Shown piece by piece: positions 25,899 to 35,347 of a DNA stretch of 44,346 bases (position 1 is the stretch's first letter; every line of letters starts with the position of its first letter). Source of the DNA: Planctomycetota bacterium (GTDB lineage Bacteria > Planctomycetota > Phycisphaerae > UBA1845); contig JAJRPG010000097.1 of NCBI GenBank assembly GCA_024280855.1, positions 1 to 44,346 on the forward strand. Reading direction: 5' to 3'. The position numbers were made by a program, and so were the translations under genes. The notes under the pieces are model-generated. The model did no database searches, was not told where the DNA came from, and worked only from the letters and a program-made list of their open reading frames with translations.

Positions 25899-26072
25899 AC
25901 GTGTGTTGATTTCGAATCAGCGAGACGTGATTTATCGGGCTAGCTAATAGCGCGTGATACATAAGCGCAGGGAAATTCGTGCTATGTGCTTGTTCACTAA
26001 CGCACCGCGAATCTAACGTCGATATGGCAGAAGGAACTGTCGCGCATTTTGTGCGACCTTGGGATAACAGCG

Positions 26073-26852
26073 ATGGATATTGCAACCATTATCGGTCTGG
26101 TCATGGGCGTTGCCTTGTTGCTCTGGGCGATTTTGTCGAAGACTGATCTTAACGCTTTCGCAGATGCGGGGTCTGTAGCTATTGTTATTGGTGGGGCGAT
26201 TAGCGCCGCGATGATTAGCTTCCCGTTAAAGAATCTTCTTGGCGTTGCGAAGGTCGTGAAGAACTGCTTTTTTGCCACGTCGCATGATCCGAATGAGGTT
26301 ATTGCGGAGCTGGTAAAATATGCTGAAGTCGCAAGGCGGGATGGTATTCTTGCATTGGAAAACGCGATCTCTGATGTCAAGGATGAGTTCCTGGTATCCG
26401 GCATTCAGATGGCTGTTGATGGTACGGACCCTGAACTAATCGAAAATATCATGATGAACGATGTTGAGGTTATTGAGGGGCGTCACAGCGATGGTAAAGC
26501 TTTGTTCGACAACATTGGAAGATACGCCCCAGCCTTCGGTATGATCGGTACGCTCGTGGGTTTGGTCATCATGCTCGGAAACATGGCTGACCCTGCTTCG
26601 ATTGGCCCGGCTATGGCGGTCGCGCTTTTGACGACGTTGTATGGCGCAGTCGTGGCTAATCTAGTTGCGTTGCCTATGGCGGATAAGTTGGCGCTTCGTA
26701 GTCGTGAGGAGATCATGATGAAAATGATCGTTGTGCGCGGCGTCATGGCTATACAGTCTGGGGATAATCCTCGTATCGTTGAGCAAAAATTGAAGACGTT
26801 TTTGCCGGCTCGGCTTCGCGGGATGGGTGAAGACGCTGAGGCTGCGGCCTGA
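26073..26852 (+). CDS. motA: Flagellar stator protein MotA
   Basis: 259 residues from ATG 26073, with GGGA upstream; a TTG at 26049 is rejected. Four TM helices: about 1-18, 28-48, and the pair in APAFGMIGTLVGLVIMLGNM and GPAMAVALLTTLYGAVVANLVALPMADKL. The cytoplasmic loop between TM2 and TM3 carries the charged segment that meets FliG. MotA surrounds MotB to form the ion-driven torque unit. Which ion is used cannot be told from the sequence. Confidence 0.94.
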   Translation: MDIATIIGLVMGVALLLWAILSKTDLNAFADAGSVAIVIGGAISAAMISFPLKNLLGVAKVVKNCFFATSHDPNEVIAELVKYAEVARRDGILALENAISDVKDEFLVSGIQMAVDGTDPELIENIMMNDVEVIEGRHSDGKALFDNIGRYAPAFGMIGTLVGLVIMLGNMADPASIGPAMAVALLTTLYGAVVANLVALPMADKLALRSREEIMMKMIVVRGVMAIQSGDNPRIVEQKLKTFLPARLRGMGEDAEAAA

Positions 26853-26866
26853 TTTGAGTATCGATC

Positions 26867-27607
26867 ATGGCTAAGAAAAAAGAAGAACCCATGGTCGGCG
26901 CACCGGAGTGGATGGTCACCTATGGTGACACCATGACGTTGCTGCTTTGTTTTTTCGTTATTCTGGTGTCGATGAGTGAGATCAAGCAGGACCAGAAATT
27001 TCATCAGGTGATGGAATCTTTGCGAAAAGCGTTTGGCGGTTATGTGGGGACGGTTGGAGATGCGCCCATAGAAAGCATACCCATCACCGGTCTGATTAAG
27101 CGTCTGATGGAAATTGAAACCGTGCAGTCGTCCAAGGAGATGGGCGATTCGGATGATGAAGGGATACACGGTAAAAAGTTCAGAGTGACCAACGTGCGTG
27201 ATGGCCTGGAAGTTGTCATAGGTGGGAAAATCACTTTTGAAAAATTTAGCGCGACGTTGAAACAGGAGGCGAGAGAATTAATTGAGGAAACGGCTCAGCG
27301 CCTCCGAGGGTACAACACGAAAATTCTCATTAGAGGTCATACGACAAGAGAGCCGTTACCGGATACGTCCACCTACGCCGACACCCGCGATCTTTCCTAT
27401 GCAAGGGCAAGATCAGTAGCTAGGGCGTTGGAAGAGTATGGCGTGCGAAGAGTGAGAATGACTATCGTTGCGGTTGGTGAAATGGAACCACTGGTACGGC
27501 AGGCCTACACGGAAGAACGGCGTGCCTTGAACCGTAGAGTTGAGATTATGGTTACGGAGGACCTTATTGAAGAATATGCCGGCTCGACGCTGGCAGACGA
27601 TTTGTAG
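26867..27607 (+). CDS. motB: Flagellar stator protein MotB
   Basis: 246 residues. The single TM begins with PEWMVTYGDTMTLLLCFFVIL and includes the essential ion-binding aspartate D21. A plug/linker region (about 45-110) precedes the OmpA-like peptidoglycan-binding domain (LIRGHTTREPL; SYARARSVARALEEYGVRRVRMTIVAVGE; ALNRRVEIMV). It anchors the stator to the cell wall. It follows motA by 14 nt. Confidence 0.94.
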   Translation: MAKKKEEPMVGAPEWMVTYGDTMTLLLCFFVILVSMSEIKQDQKFHQVMESLRKAFGGYVGTVGDAPIESIPITGLIKRLMEIETVQSSKEMGDSDDEGIHGKKFRVTNVRDGLEVVIGGKITFEKFSATLKQEARELIEETAQRLRGYNTKILIRGHTTREPLPDTSTYADTRDLSYARARSVARALEEYGVRRVRMTIVAVGEMEPLVRQAYTEERRALNRRVEIMVTEDLIEEYAGSTLADDL

Positions 27608-27618
27608 GAGTCCTCATA

Positions 27619-28140
27619 ATGGCTGAAGAAACAGAAAATCAAGCGGCATCGGCTCCAAGCGGGAGCAAAAAAATGCAAATTATCATCGTCGCCCTATTGA
27701 TGCTGGGAGAAGGGGCGGCTGTGTACTTCGTGGCGAATGCGATGAGTCCGCGCCCCATTCAGGGGTTTGCCGTTGAGGCTGATAACGCGGATGGTGAAGA
27801 CGCCAGCCCTATGGACGAGCTGGTAGAGATTGATATCGCGGATTGTAAACCCAGCAATAAAATGTCTGGAAAGTTGATTCTTTTTCAAATGCGCACCTCA
27901 GCCCTGATAGCTGCGGTCGATCTGGAGAATGTGACGACTCTACTGGAATCAAAGGGCGGGCGCATACGAGATCGCATCAATTTTGTGATTCGCAGTGCTG
28001 ATCCCAAGCACTTGAACGAACCAGGGCTGGAAACAATCAAGCGTCGTATTAAGAATGAGTTGGATCGCCTTTTGGGTGATGAGCGGCTTATCAAGGAAGT
28101 ACTGGTTCCAGAACTACTTCAATCAAACGCTGGCAATTAG
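27619..28140 (+). CDS. fliL: Flagellar basal body-associated protein FliL
   Basis: 173 residues. A short cytoplasmic N-terminus, one TM (about 20-40) and a periplasmic FliL domain ending RDRINFVIRSADPKHLNEPGLETIKRRIKNELDRLLGDERLIKEVLVPELLQSN, which has the family pattern of a charged helix then a short strand. FliL forms rings around stators and raises torque. GGAG precedes the start. The next gene in most flagellar operons is fliM; here it is fliN. Confidence 0.85.
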   Translation: MAEETENQAASAPSGSKKMQIIIVALLMLGEGAAVYFVANAMSPRPIQGFAVEADNADGEDASPMDELVEIDIADCKPSNKMSGKLILFQMRTSALIAAVDLENVTTLLESKGGRIRDRINFVIRSADPKHLNEPGLETIKRRIKNELDRLLGDERLIKEVLVPELLQSNAGN

Positions 28141-28215
28141 GTGTGGCGATCCGCCCACGATCGTCGATAGAACGTGGGTACACGGGTGGTCCGTGCGCGC
28201 ATAGGACTTTTTTGC

Positions 28216-29154
28216 ATGACAGCGCAAGAAAATGACAATCCAGCTCCTGGATCCCAGGCCGATGATAGTGGGGCTATTGACCAGGGAGACATCGATTCTA
28301 TGTTCGGATCCGATGCCCCGGCAGAAAACACCGAGACCCCAGGCGCAGATTCTGCGCAAAGTGAGCCGCCGGTAGTTGAAGAGCTTGTGGACGGTCCGCC
28401 ACCTATCGATCAGTCATCTATTGATGCCATGTTCGGCGGAGGGGATGCTTCGGAGCCTGCCGCGGAAACTGAGGCGGAAGCTGCTGGGCCTGCGGCTGTC
28501 GATCAATCAGATATCGATGCGATGTTCGGCGGAGATGCTGCGGCTAGCGAACCTGCGGCTGAACAAGCCGAAGAGTCCGGCGCGGCTGCCGTCGATCAAT
28601 CAGATATTGATGCCATGTTTGGTGGAGATGAATCCGAAGGTGATGCCGCAAGCGCTGATGTGGTCGCTACTCCTGCTGTGGATGAGCCTCCCGATGAACG
28701 CCTCGATACGCTCGGTCGCCCGTTTGATGCTGCCGCTGCTGAAATGGCCGCTGCTATCGCTGAAGAAAAAGAAGCTGCCGCCGCCGCTGCAGCCGCCGCG
28801 CCGCCTCCTCCACCGCCACCCCCACCTCCTCCGCCAGTACATACTGAAGCGGTAAGCCTGGAAGATTTTGGTAGCGAAGGCCTTGGTTCGATCGACCCGA
28901 AGCGTGTGACGATGCTGAGTGATGTGAAGCTTCGCGTTCGCGTCGAGCTTGGTCGGTCTCGCATGTTGGTGGAAGATGTATTGCAATTGGGAGAGGGCAG
29001 CGTTGTTGAGTTACAAAAGGCGGCTGGTGATCCAGTTGATATCATTGTCAATGAGCGGCTAATTGCCCGCGGTGAAGTGCTCGTGCTTAATGATAATTTT
29101 TGTGTTCGTATAAGTGAAATTGTAGCGACCGATCCGCACCGGGTTACGGTATAG
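28216..29154 (+). CDS. fliN: Flagellar motor switch protein FliN with four N-terminal DQxxIDxMFG repeats
   Basis: 312 residues, more than twice the usual ~137. Start ATG 28216 has AGGA ten bases upstream; the GTG at 28174 is rejected. Four copies of a (I/V)DQ(S/G)xID(A/S)MFG motif lie at 21-31, 64-74, 95-105 and 126-136, in acidic Ala/Pro-rich linkers. They resemble the LSQxEIDALL peptide by which FliM (and FliY) binds CheY-P. A tract of nine Ala then twelve Pro follows (about 189-209). The last ~80 residues are a SpoA/FliN domain ([55 protein letters not shown]). The C-terminal domain builds the base of the C-ring. Confidence 0.88.
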   Translation: MTAQENDNPAPGSQADDSGAIDQGDIDSMFGSDAPAENTETPGADSAQSEPPVVEELVDGPPPIDQSSIDAMFGGGDASEPAAETEAEAAGPAAVDQSDIDAMFGGDAAASEPAAEQAEESGAAAVDQSDIDAMFGGDESEGDAASADVVATPAVDEPPDERLDTLGRPFDAAAAEMAAAIAEEKEAAAAAAAAAPPPPPPPPPPPPVHTEAVSLEDFGSEGLGSIDPKRVTMLSDVKLRVRVELGRSRMLVEDVLQLGEGSVVELQKAAGDPVDIIVNERLIARGEVLVLNDNFCVRISEIVATDPHRVTV

Positions 29155-29168
29155 CCTATATATAAACG

Positions 29169-30047
29169 ATGGCCAGGATGGCAGTCGTGGATAGCGAGTC
29201 ATGGATGACTAGACAAATCAAATATTTTCAAAAGCTACGATTCTCAAATTCTCTTAGCCGAACCAGGGCGATAGGTCTTGCGGTTATTATTTTCCTGGTA
29301 CAAACAATGCTTTTAGGTTCTTGGTGTTCAGTCACCATGGCTACGCCTCCCGGCCACGAGGCTGCCACGACTGCAACGGCTACGAATCAGAGTGTGACGC
29401 TGAATAAGCCTGCTGCTGAAATCGAACCGGGACAACTCGCGGAAAATGCTGAGAATTCGATCTACGAAGAGCCAACCGAAAAAGCCAGCCAGGCAGATGG
29501 TTCGTCAGCAAAAGCGGGTTTAATGCTTCCTCCGCGTGGCGAACCTTCTCGTAGCGGTGTCGGTTCCTCTCGCCAGTTTCGTACTTCAGAGCTAGCCCCT
29601 GTGCCGTGGTATCGCAGCGGTGTTGGCGCTCTTTTTATAGTCTTAGCCGTGATCTGCGGGGCCTATTTTGCCATTCGCAAATGGGTTCCCACGATGAAAA
29701 GTGCTGACGGGAACATTATCAAAGTGTTGAGTCGGACTTCGCTATCGCCAAAGCACCAAGCTGTGTTGGTGAAAGTAGGGAAGCGTATGTTGCTGGTGGG
29801 GATGACCGCAGAAAACATGACCACGCTTACGGAATTGACGGATGATGATGAGTTGGGCGATGCCTTGGTTTTGTCTGGTGATGCTCGACGAGATAGTCGG
29901 GTGCAGTTCGAAACGATGTTAGGGCAGGAGCAGGAACGTTTTACCGATGAAGAAGTTGATGAAGACTCGCCTCAGCCTCTGAAGGGACGCCGTGAGCCGT
30001 TATCGAAATTGTTGCAAAGGCTGCGGCAGCTTCAGTCGTCATCGTAA
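29169..30047 (+). CDS. fliO: Flagellar biosynthesis protein FliO
   Basis: 292 residues, long for FliO (usually 120-250). An N-terminal hydrophobic stretch (about 36-54, probably a signal/anchor) is followed by a Thr/Ala/Glu-rich linker, a TM (about 155-172, GVGALFIVLAVICGAYFAI) and the FliO cytoplasmic domain (IIKVLSRTSLSPKHQAVLVKVGKRMLLVGMTAENMTTLTEL). FliO helps assemble FliP in the export gate. Internal ATGs at 29178 and 29205 are alternative starts. Confidence 0.85.
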   Translation: MARMAVVDSESWMTRQIKYFQKLRFSNSLSRTRAIGLAVIIFLVQTMLLGSWCSVTMATPPGHEAATTATATNQSVTLNKPAAEIEPGQLAENAENSIYEEPTEKASQADGSSAKAGLMLPPRGEPSRSGVGSSRQFRTSELAPVPWYRSGVGALFIVLAVICGAYFAIRKWVPTMKSADGNIIKVLSRTSLSPKHQAVLVKVGKRMLLVGMTAENMTTLTELTDDDELGDALVLSGDARRDSRVQFETMLGQEQERFTDEEVDEDSPQPLKGRREPLSKLLQRLRQLQSSS

Positions 30048-30118
30048 AGGATTTAGTCGTCTGGGAAATCTCGAAAGTGCGTCGGAGACGCGCTGTTTTG
30101 ATCGAGCATGGAGGCTCG

Positions 30119-30934
30119 TTGCGAAATCGAATTATATATTTCGTGTTGATCATTTTTGTCTGCCAGGCCAACGCGGCTTGGGGGCAATCTGCCACGTCTG
30201 CGCCCTCGTCGTCAGTTTTTAGTAATCCCCTTAGCATTCCTGATTTAGGAAAACTTGTTCCGACCGCGACAGATTCTAAAGGGGTTAGTTCCTCGCTGCA
30301 GATTTTGGTTTTGCTCACGGTGTTGACGCTTGTCCCGTCGATTCTGGTGATGATGACAGCCTTTCCCCGGATTATTATTGTGCTGGCGCTTCTGCGTCAA
30401 GCCATCGGTACGCCTCAGTTACCGCCCGGGCAGGTGCTGCTTGGGTTGTCGCTATTTATGACCATACTAATTATGTCGCCTGTATGGCACAAAATACAAA
30501 CCCAAGCGGCTGAGCCGTATTTTGAAAGCCGCATGGGGCAAGAGCAGGCGATGGAGATCACGGCGGGGCACCTCAAGGATTTTATGTATCGCCAAATCGA
30601 GCGAGCCGAAAACTTTGAAGATATTTACCTTTTTCTGGAGTATGCAGAAGGACGTGAAATACCTACGAATCAAGCCATTGAAGTCGCGACGGTTCCCATG
30701 ACGGTGATGATACCTGCGTTTCTGCTGAGTGAGTTAAAGACCGCATTTATCATGGGTTTTAGAATTTACTTGCCATTTCTTGTAATTGATATGGTGATCG
30801 CAACGATCTTGATTTCTATGGGCATGATGATGCTGCCGCCGGTATTGATTTCACTGCCGTTTAAGTTGCTCTTGTTTGTGTTAGCTGACGGATGGCATTT
30901 GGTCGTACAGACTTTGTTGAACAGTTTTTCGTAG
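30119..30934 (+). CDS. fliP: Flagellar export gate protein FliP
   Basis: 271 residues if read from the TTG at 30119, which lies 4 nt after GGAGG and yields a signal-peptide-like start (RNRIIYFVLIIFVCQANAAWG). A GTG at 30077 is the alternative. Family motifs are intact: LVPSILVMMTAFPRIIIVLALLRQAIG, PPGQVLLGLSLFMT, MTVMIPAFLLSELKTAFIMGFRIYLPFLVIDMVIA and SMGMMMLPPVLISLPFKLLLFVLADGW, given here in part. FliP forms the FliP5-Q4-R1 secretion pore. Confidence 0.94.
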   Translation: MRNRIIYFVLIIFVCQANAAWGQSATSAPSSSVFSNPLSIPDLGKLVPTATDSKGVSSSLQILVLLTVLTLVPSILVMMTAFPRIIIVLALLRQAIGTPQLPPGQVLLGLSLFMTILIMSPVWHKIQTQAAEPYFESRMGQEQAMEITAGHLKDFMYRQIERAENFEDIYLFLEYAEGREIPTNQAIEVATVPMTVMIPAFLLSELKTAFIMGFRIYLPFLVIDMVIATILISMGMMMLPPVLISLPFKLLLFVLADGWHLVVQTLLNSFS

Positions 30935-30960
30935 TGTGGTTCGTTGAGGAGAGAAGAAAA

Positions 30961-31221
30961 TTGGATTTTAACACCGCGTTAGAACTCGGACGCCATGCGT
31001 TTTTGATGGCGCTAATGACTTCTGCCCCTATTTTGATGATTGGGTTGGTGGTCGGTTTAATGATTTCATTATTTCAGGCGGTAACACAATTGCAAGAACA
31101 AACGCTTACCTTTGTTCCCAAAATTGCTGCGATGGTAGTCGCTGGAGGGATTTTTATCCCCTGGATAGCTAACCAGATGATTGCTTATACGCGGACGTTG
31201 TTAAGTACGCTTCCGTTTTGA
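30961..31221 (+). CDS. fliQ: Flagellar export gate protein FliQ
   Basis: 86 residues from the TTG at 30961, seven bases after GAGGAGAG, giving the expected start DFNTALELGRHAFLMAL. The frame is open to 30892, but that would overlap fliP and add non-family sequence. Two TM hairpin helices: APILMIGLVVGLMISLFQAVTQLQEQTLTF and the IAAMVVAGGIFIPWIANQM segment, both characteristic. It is a component of the FliPQR pore. Confidence 0.93.
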   Translation: MDFNTALELGRHAFLMALMTSAPILMIGLVVGLMISLFQAVTQLQEQTLTFVPKIAAMVVAGGIFIPWIANQMIAYTRTLLSTLPF

Positions 31222-31253
31222 TGTGGTGAAAAATTAACTCGGAGAGTGTGTGA

Positions 31254-32054
31254 GTGCCCTGGTCGCTATTTGAAATTCTGTCTTCGCTGCCAACTTTTGC
31301 GTTGGTGCTATTTCGCCTTGGCGGATTGATGGCTACTGCGCCTATATTTGCCAGTAGCATAGTGCCCATCCGTGTTCGCATCGGGCTGGCGATGACATTG
31401 TCGGCCATGATATTTCCATTCGTAAAACAACAAGTACCTTCGGAAATTTCTCTTGTCAGTGTACTTGTTTCGGGTACGGGCGAAGTATTGGTTGGGTTAT
31501 CCATTGGCTTAGCTATCACCATCATTCTTACATGCGCAGACATCACCGGGCAGATGGTCGCTCAGCAGGCTGGCATTGCTTTGGGGCAGGTGTTTGATCC
31601 GTCACGGCAGGATCGTACAACGGTGGTGGGGCAGATATACGGCTTGACGCTGCTGACGATGTTTCTCGTCGCGGGGGGGCATCGTGCGACTCTAGCAGCG
31701 CTATTGGATACCTACGCGGTGATACCCGTGCTGTCTTATAATTACGACGAGTCTGTGGTTCTTCTTCTGATCGAAATGTTGACGGCTGCGCTTATTTTAG
31801 GCATTCGGTTAGCGGCCCCGGTGTTAATCGCATTGTTCCTAGCCAGTGTCATGCTCGGGTTTTTATCGCGTACGATGCCTCAAATGAATATCCTCAGCGT
31901 TGGTTTTACATTGCGTGTGATGATCGCCTTAGGCACCGCTGGTCTTGCACTGGCTAGTTGTCACGAACTATTGCTCGATGGCATTTGGGCTGGCTTTGAA
32001 GATATTCGCAGCTCCTTTGGCTTGGATGTCTCGCGTATGAGGTTGGTGAACTGA
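31254..32054 (+). CDS. fliR: Flagellar export gate protein FliR
   Basis: 266 residues, GTG start with GGAG nine bases upstream. About six TM helices. Family segments include LFRLGGLMATAPIFASSIVPIRVRIGLAM, GLSIGLAITIILTCADITGQMVAQQAGI and the C-terminal MPQMNILSVGFTLRVMIALG, given here in part. One FliR closes the FliP pentamer and binds FlhB. The stop overlaps flhB's ATG by one base. Confidence 0.93.
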   Translation: MPWSLFEILSSLPTFALVLFRLGGLMATAPIFASSIVPIRVRIGLAMTLSAMIFPFVKQQVPSEISLVSVLVSGTGEVLVGLSIGLAITIILTCADITGQMVAQQAGIALGQVFDPSRQDRTTVVGQIYGLTLLTMFLVAGGHRATLAALLDTYAVIPVLSYNYDESVVLLLIEMLTAALILGIRLAAPVLIALFLASVMLGFLSRTMPQMNILSVGFTLRVMIALGTAGLALASCHELLLDGIWAGFEDIRSSFGLDVSRMRLVN

Positions 32055-33166
32055 TGGGTATTTTTGACGTAGATGAAAAGACGGAAGCGCCAACGCCGCG
32101 TAAGCGAGAGGAGTCACGCAAAAGTGGCCAGGTTGCGCGAAGTCAAGACTTATCCTCAGCTGTGTTATTGTTTGTCAGTTTCTTATCGCTTGGATGGTTT
32201 GGTCCAGCGCTTTGGCGAAGCTTGGTGATGATGCTGCAGGCTGCTTTGGGGCCTGAACATCCTACAAACGTTTCTAACATTCTCCCGCTGGGTGTGGCCA
32301 TGGTGCGAGAATCTTTAATGAGGATAGCTCCGTTTCTACTGATGATTCTGGTGTCGCTGCTGATTGTTTTATATGCCCAGGTTGGCTGGCTGATTACGGG
32401 GAAACCGTTGATGCCAAGCTTGAGCAAAATCAGTCCACTGAAAGGTTTTAAGCGTTTGATGTCAATTAAGTCATTGATGACAGGCATCATTAATTTTGGA
32501 AAGCTGCTGATTGTCGTCACGATAGCTATATTTTTTATCATGAACAATCTGCCAGCTATCATGTTTGCGTATACGCTGGAATTTTATGCCGCGTTTCAGT
32601 TAGGGGCGAGCTTGGCTTATAGTCTGGCGATGCAAATGTCAGCGGCTATGCTTCTGCTCGCGCTGCTCGATTTCGCCTGGCAAAAATATCGCCATGAGCA
32701 AGAACTTAAGATGACCAAGGAAGAGGTCAAAGATGAAATGCGAAGTATGGATGGCGATCCAAAAGTTAAAGAACGACGACGGCGTGTACAAATGCAGCTC
32801 GCTTTGCAACGGTTGCATAAAGACGTGCCGCAAGCAGATGTGATCGTTACGAACCCTACTCATTTAGCTGTAGCCATTGCCTATGACGCAGATAACATGC
32901 CGTCCCCCAAGGTCGTGGCTAAAGGGGCGGACTATATCGCGCTGCGCATAAGACAGATTGCTACGGAAGCGGGCATTCCCATTGTGGAGCGTAAACCATT
33001 GGCGCGAGCGCTCTATGAAACGGTGGAGCCTGGTGAATATATTCCTGAGCGATTTTTCTTAGCCATTGCTGAAATTCTTGCGTTTGTTTACGAACTATCC
33101 GGCGGTGGCCCACCAAAGTCGAAAGGCGGATCAACGAAAAGAAAAGCGCCGATGGCAGCGGTGTAA
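32054..33166 (+). CDS. flhB: Flagellar export switch protein FlhB
   Basis: 370 residues. Four TM helices (about 34-52, 90-115, 145-165, 185-208) and a cytoplasmic domain with the self-cleavage motif NPTH at 267-270. The N-terminus has the typical EKTEAPTPRKREESRKSGQVARSQDL. Autocleavage between Asn and Pro, with FliK, switches export from rod/hook to filament substrates. 75 nt separate it from flhA. Confidence 0.96.
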   Translation: MGIFDVDEKTEAPTPRKREESRKSGQVARSQDLSSAVLLFVSFLSLGWFGPALWRSLVMMLQAALGPEHPTNVSNILPLGVAMVRESLMRIAPFLLMILVSLLIVLYAQVGWLITGKPLMPSLSKISPLKGFKRLMSIKSLMTGIINFGKLLIVVTIAIFFIMNNLPAIMFAYTLEFYAAFQLGASLAYSLAMQMSAAMLLLALLDFAWQKYRHEQELKMTKEEVKDEMRSMDGDPKVKERRRRVQMQLALQRLHKDVPQADVIVTNPTHLAVAIAYDADNMPSPKVVAKGADYIALRIRQIATEAGIPIVERKPLARALYETVEPGEYIPERFFLAIAEILAFVYELSGGGPPKSKGGSTKRKAPMAAV

Positions 33167-33241
33167 ATATGTAGTGAACGGTCTGAGTTGTGTGTAATGA
33201 GATGTATTGGAAAAAAGCTGTAAAGCATAAGTAGTAGTTAC

Positions 33242-35347
33242 ATGGCGAAGTTTGAGATGTCAGGCGCGAAAGTTTTACAAAGCGTGTTGCGTTATCAGGG
33301 GATGGCGTTACCGGCAGTTGCGCTTTCGCTTATCCTTGTAATCCTGATCCCATTGCCGACAGCGGTGATGGATTTCATGTTGCTAGTTAATATCATGGTG
33401 TCAGGTATCGTTTTGCTGACAGTTATGTATATGAAAAAGCCGTTAGAGTTTTCATCATTTCCATCACTCCTGCTAGGCCTAACGCTATTTCGATTGGTTT
33501 TGAATACGGCTACGACGCGACTGATATTAACTAACGCCGATGCTGGATATGTTATCGAGACATTTGGTGGATTCGTAGCCCAAGGCTCTCTTGCGGTTGC
33601 GGTGATCATTTTTTCGATCATCGTCGTTATTCAGTTCGTTGTGATAACCAAAGGTGCGACAAGAATTGCCGAAGTCGCAGCTAGGTTTACGTTGGACGGT
33701 ATGCCGGGCAAGCAGATGGCTATCGACGCCGACCTTAATGCAGGGATTATTACCGATGAGGACGCGAAAGAACGACGGTCTGAAATTACGCGAGAAGCCG
33801 ACTTTTATGGTGCGATGGACGGAGCCAGCAAGTTTGTGCGCGGTGATGCCATCGCTGGTCTTATCATTACGCTCATCAACATCGTAGGTGGTGTGTATGT
33901 CGGCTTGGTGGAGAAGGGGTTTGATATCGTAGAAACCTTGCGCACTTTTACGATTCTCACTATAGGTGACGGTTTAGTCTCTCAGATTCCTGCTTTTATT
34001 GTTTCTGTCGCAGCGGCCATGATCGTGACACGGTCAGCATCCAAGAAAAATCTTGGCGAGGAATTGATCGATCAGGTGACAAGTCAGCCTATCGCGCTGG
34101 CTATGATTGCCGGTTTTTTATGCATCTTGGCGCTAACGCCATTGCCTAAGGCGCCGCTCTTTGTGCTGGCATTGTCCAGCGGGACGATGGCCTATTTGCT
34201 ACAACAGAAATCAAAAGTGGCTGTAGTTAAGGCTGCGGCTGCCAAAGTCAAACCGGCTGAGCCTGACCGTATTGAAAGTCATTTGTCGCCAGACCCTATG
34301 GAAATGAATGTGGGGTACGGCTTGATCAAACTGGTGGACCGTAAGCAGGGTGGTGACTTGCTCGATCGTATTACGAATTTACGCAAGCAAATAGCTATGG
34401 AGTTGGGCATCGTTGTGCCGCCTATTCGTATTCGAGACGACATACAGCTTGAGCCTAATGCGTTCCAGATTAATCTCAAAGGTTTCGAAATTGGGCGTGG
34501 TGAATTACTCCCCAATCATTTGATGGCTATTGATTCCGGCGCGGTATCAGAACGTATCAATGGGATGGACACGAAAGAGCCTGCGTTTGGTCTGCCGTCG
34601 CTTTGGATTGAAGAGTCACAGCGGCATGAGGCTGAGCATCGTAACTATACGGTGGTAGAGCCGACGAGCGTAGTGACAACTTACCTGACGGAGCTTATCA
34701 AACGACACGCTGACGAGTTACTGACACGAAAAGAAGTGAACCGATTGTTAGACAATCTGCGCGAACGGTCTCCAAAACTTGTTGAGGAGGTGATTCCCGA
34801 TGTACTCAAGCCAGGTGAAGTGCAGCGGGTGTTGCAGGCTTTGCTGCGTGAGCGTGTGGGTATTCGTGATTTAGAAAGTATTTTGGAAACTATTGGCGAC
34901 TGGGCTTCGCGCACGAAAGATACTGAGATACTCACAGAGTATGCTCGAAATGCACTGGCTCGTGGATTATGTCACCAACACAAGGGCGAAGATGGTCGAA
35001 TACATTGCATTACGTTTGATCCTTCGGTGGAAGAAGCCATCGCTAAGAGCATTGACCGCACGGACCGGGGCACAATTTTGACCATGCCCGGGCATATGCA
35101 AAGCCGGGTTGTCCAGGCGATAAGTGAAACTGTTGAGAAGGCGGCCTTGGCGATGAAGGGACGGCCGCCTGTCATTTTGTGTCCACCGCAAATTAGAGCG
35201 TGGGTGCGAAAAATGATTGAAGTTAAGCTCCCTGCTGTCGTGGTTCTGTCATATAACGAAGTCGTTCGTGGTTTTGAGGTCGAGTCTCATGGGATGGTTA
35301 CATTAAGGGATGATACTGAAAACGTTTCGCGCACAAACAATGGCTGA
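33242..35347 (+). CDS. flhA: Flagellar export protein FlhA
   Basis: 701 residues, standard length. Eight TM helices in residues 1-330 with the FHIPEP-family signature READFYGAMDGASKFVRGD at 184-202, then the cytoplasmic ring domain that binds chaperone-substrate complexes (FlgN, FliT, FliS). FlhA couples ion flow to export. Its 3' end overlaps flhF by 38 nt in another frame. Confidence 0.97.
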   Translation: MAKFEMSGAKVLQSVLRYQGMALPAVALSLILVILIPLPTAVMDFMLLVNIMVSGIVLLTVMYMKKPLEFSSFPSLLLGLTLFRLVLNTATTRLILTNADAGYVIETFGGFVAQGSLAVAVIIFSIIVVIQFVVITKGATRIAEVAARFTLDGMPGKQMAIDADLNAGIITDEDAKERRSEITREADFYGAMDGASKFVRGDAIAGLIITLINIVGGVYVGLVEKGFDIVETLRTFTILTIGDGLVSQIPAFIVSVAAAMIVTRSASKKNLGEELIDQVTSQPIALAMIAGFLCILALTPLPKAPLFVLALSSGTMAYLLQQKSKVAVVKAAAAKVKPAEPDRIESHLSPDPMEMNVGYGLIKLVDRKQGGDLLDRITNLRKQIAMELGIVVPPIRIRDDIQLEPNAFQINLKGFEIGRGELLPNHLMAIDSGAVSERINGMDTKEPAFGLPSLWIEESQRHEAEHRNYTVVEPTSVVTTYLTELIKRHADELLTRKEVNRLLDNLRERSPKLVEEVIPDVLKPGEVQRVLQALLRERVGIRDLESILETIGDWASRTKDTEILTEYARNALARGLCHQHKGEDGRIHCITFDPSVEEAIAKSIDRTDRGTILTMPGHMQSRVVQAISETVEKAALAMKGRPPVILCPPQIRAWVRKMIEVKLPAVVVLSYNEVVRGFEVESHGMVTLRDDTENVSRTNNG

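Noticed and set aside
28600-29051. Minus-strand ORFs with poly-Gly or poly-Ser runs opposite fliN
   Set aside because: They are shadows of the Ala/Pro codon tracts in fliN.
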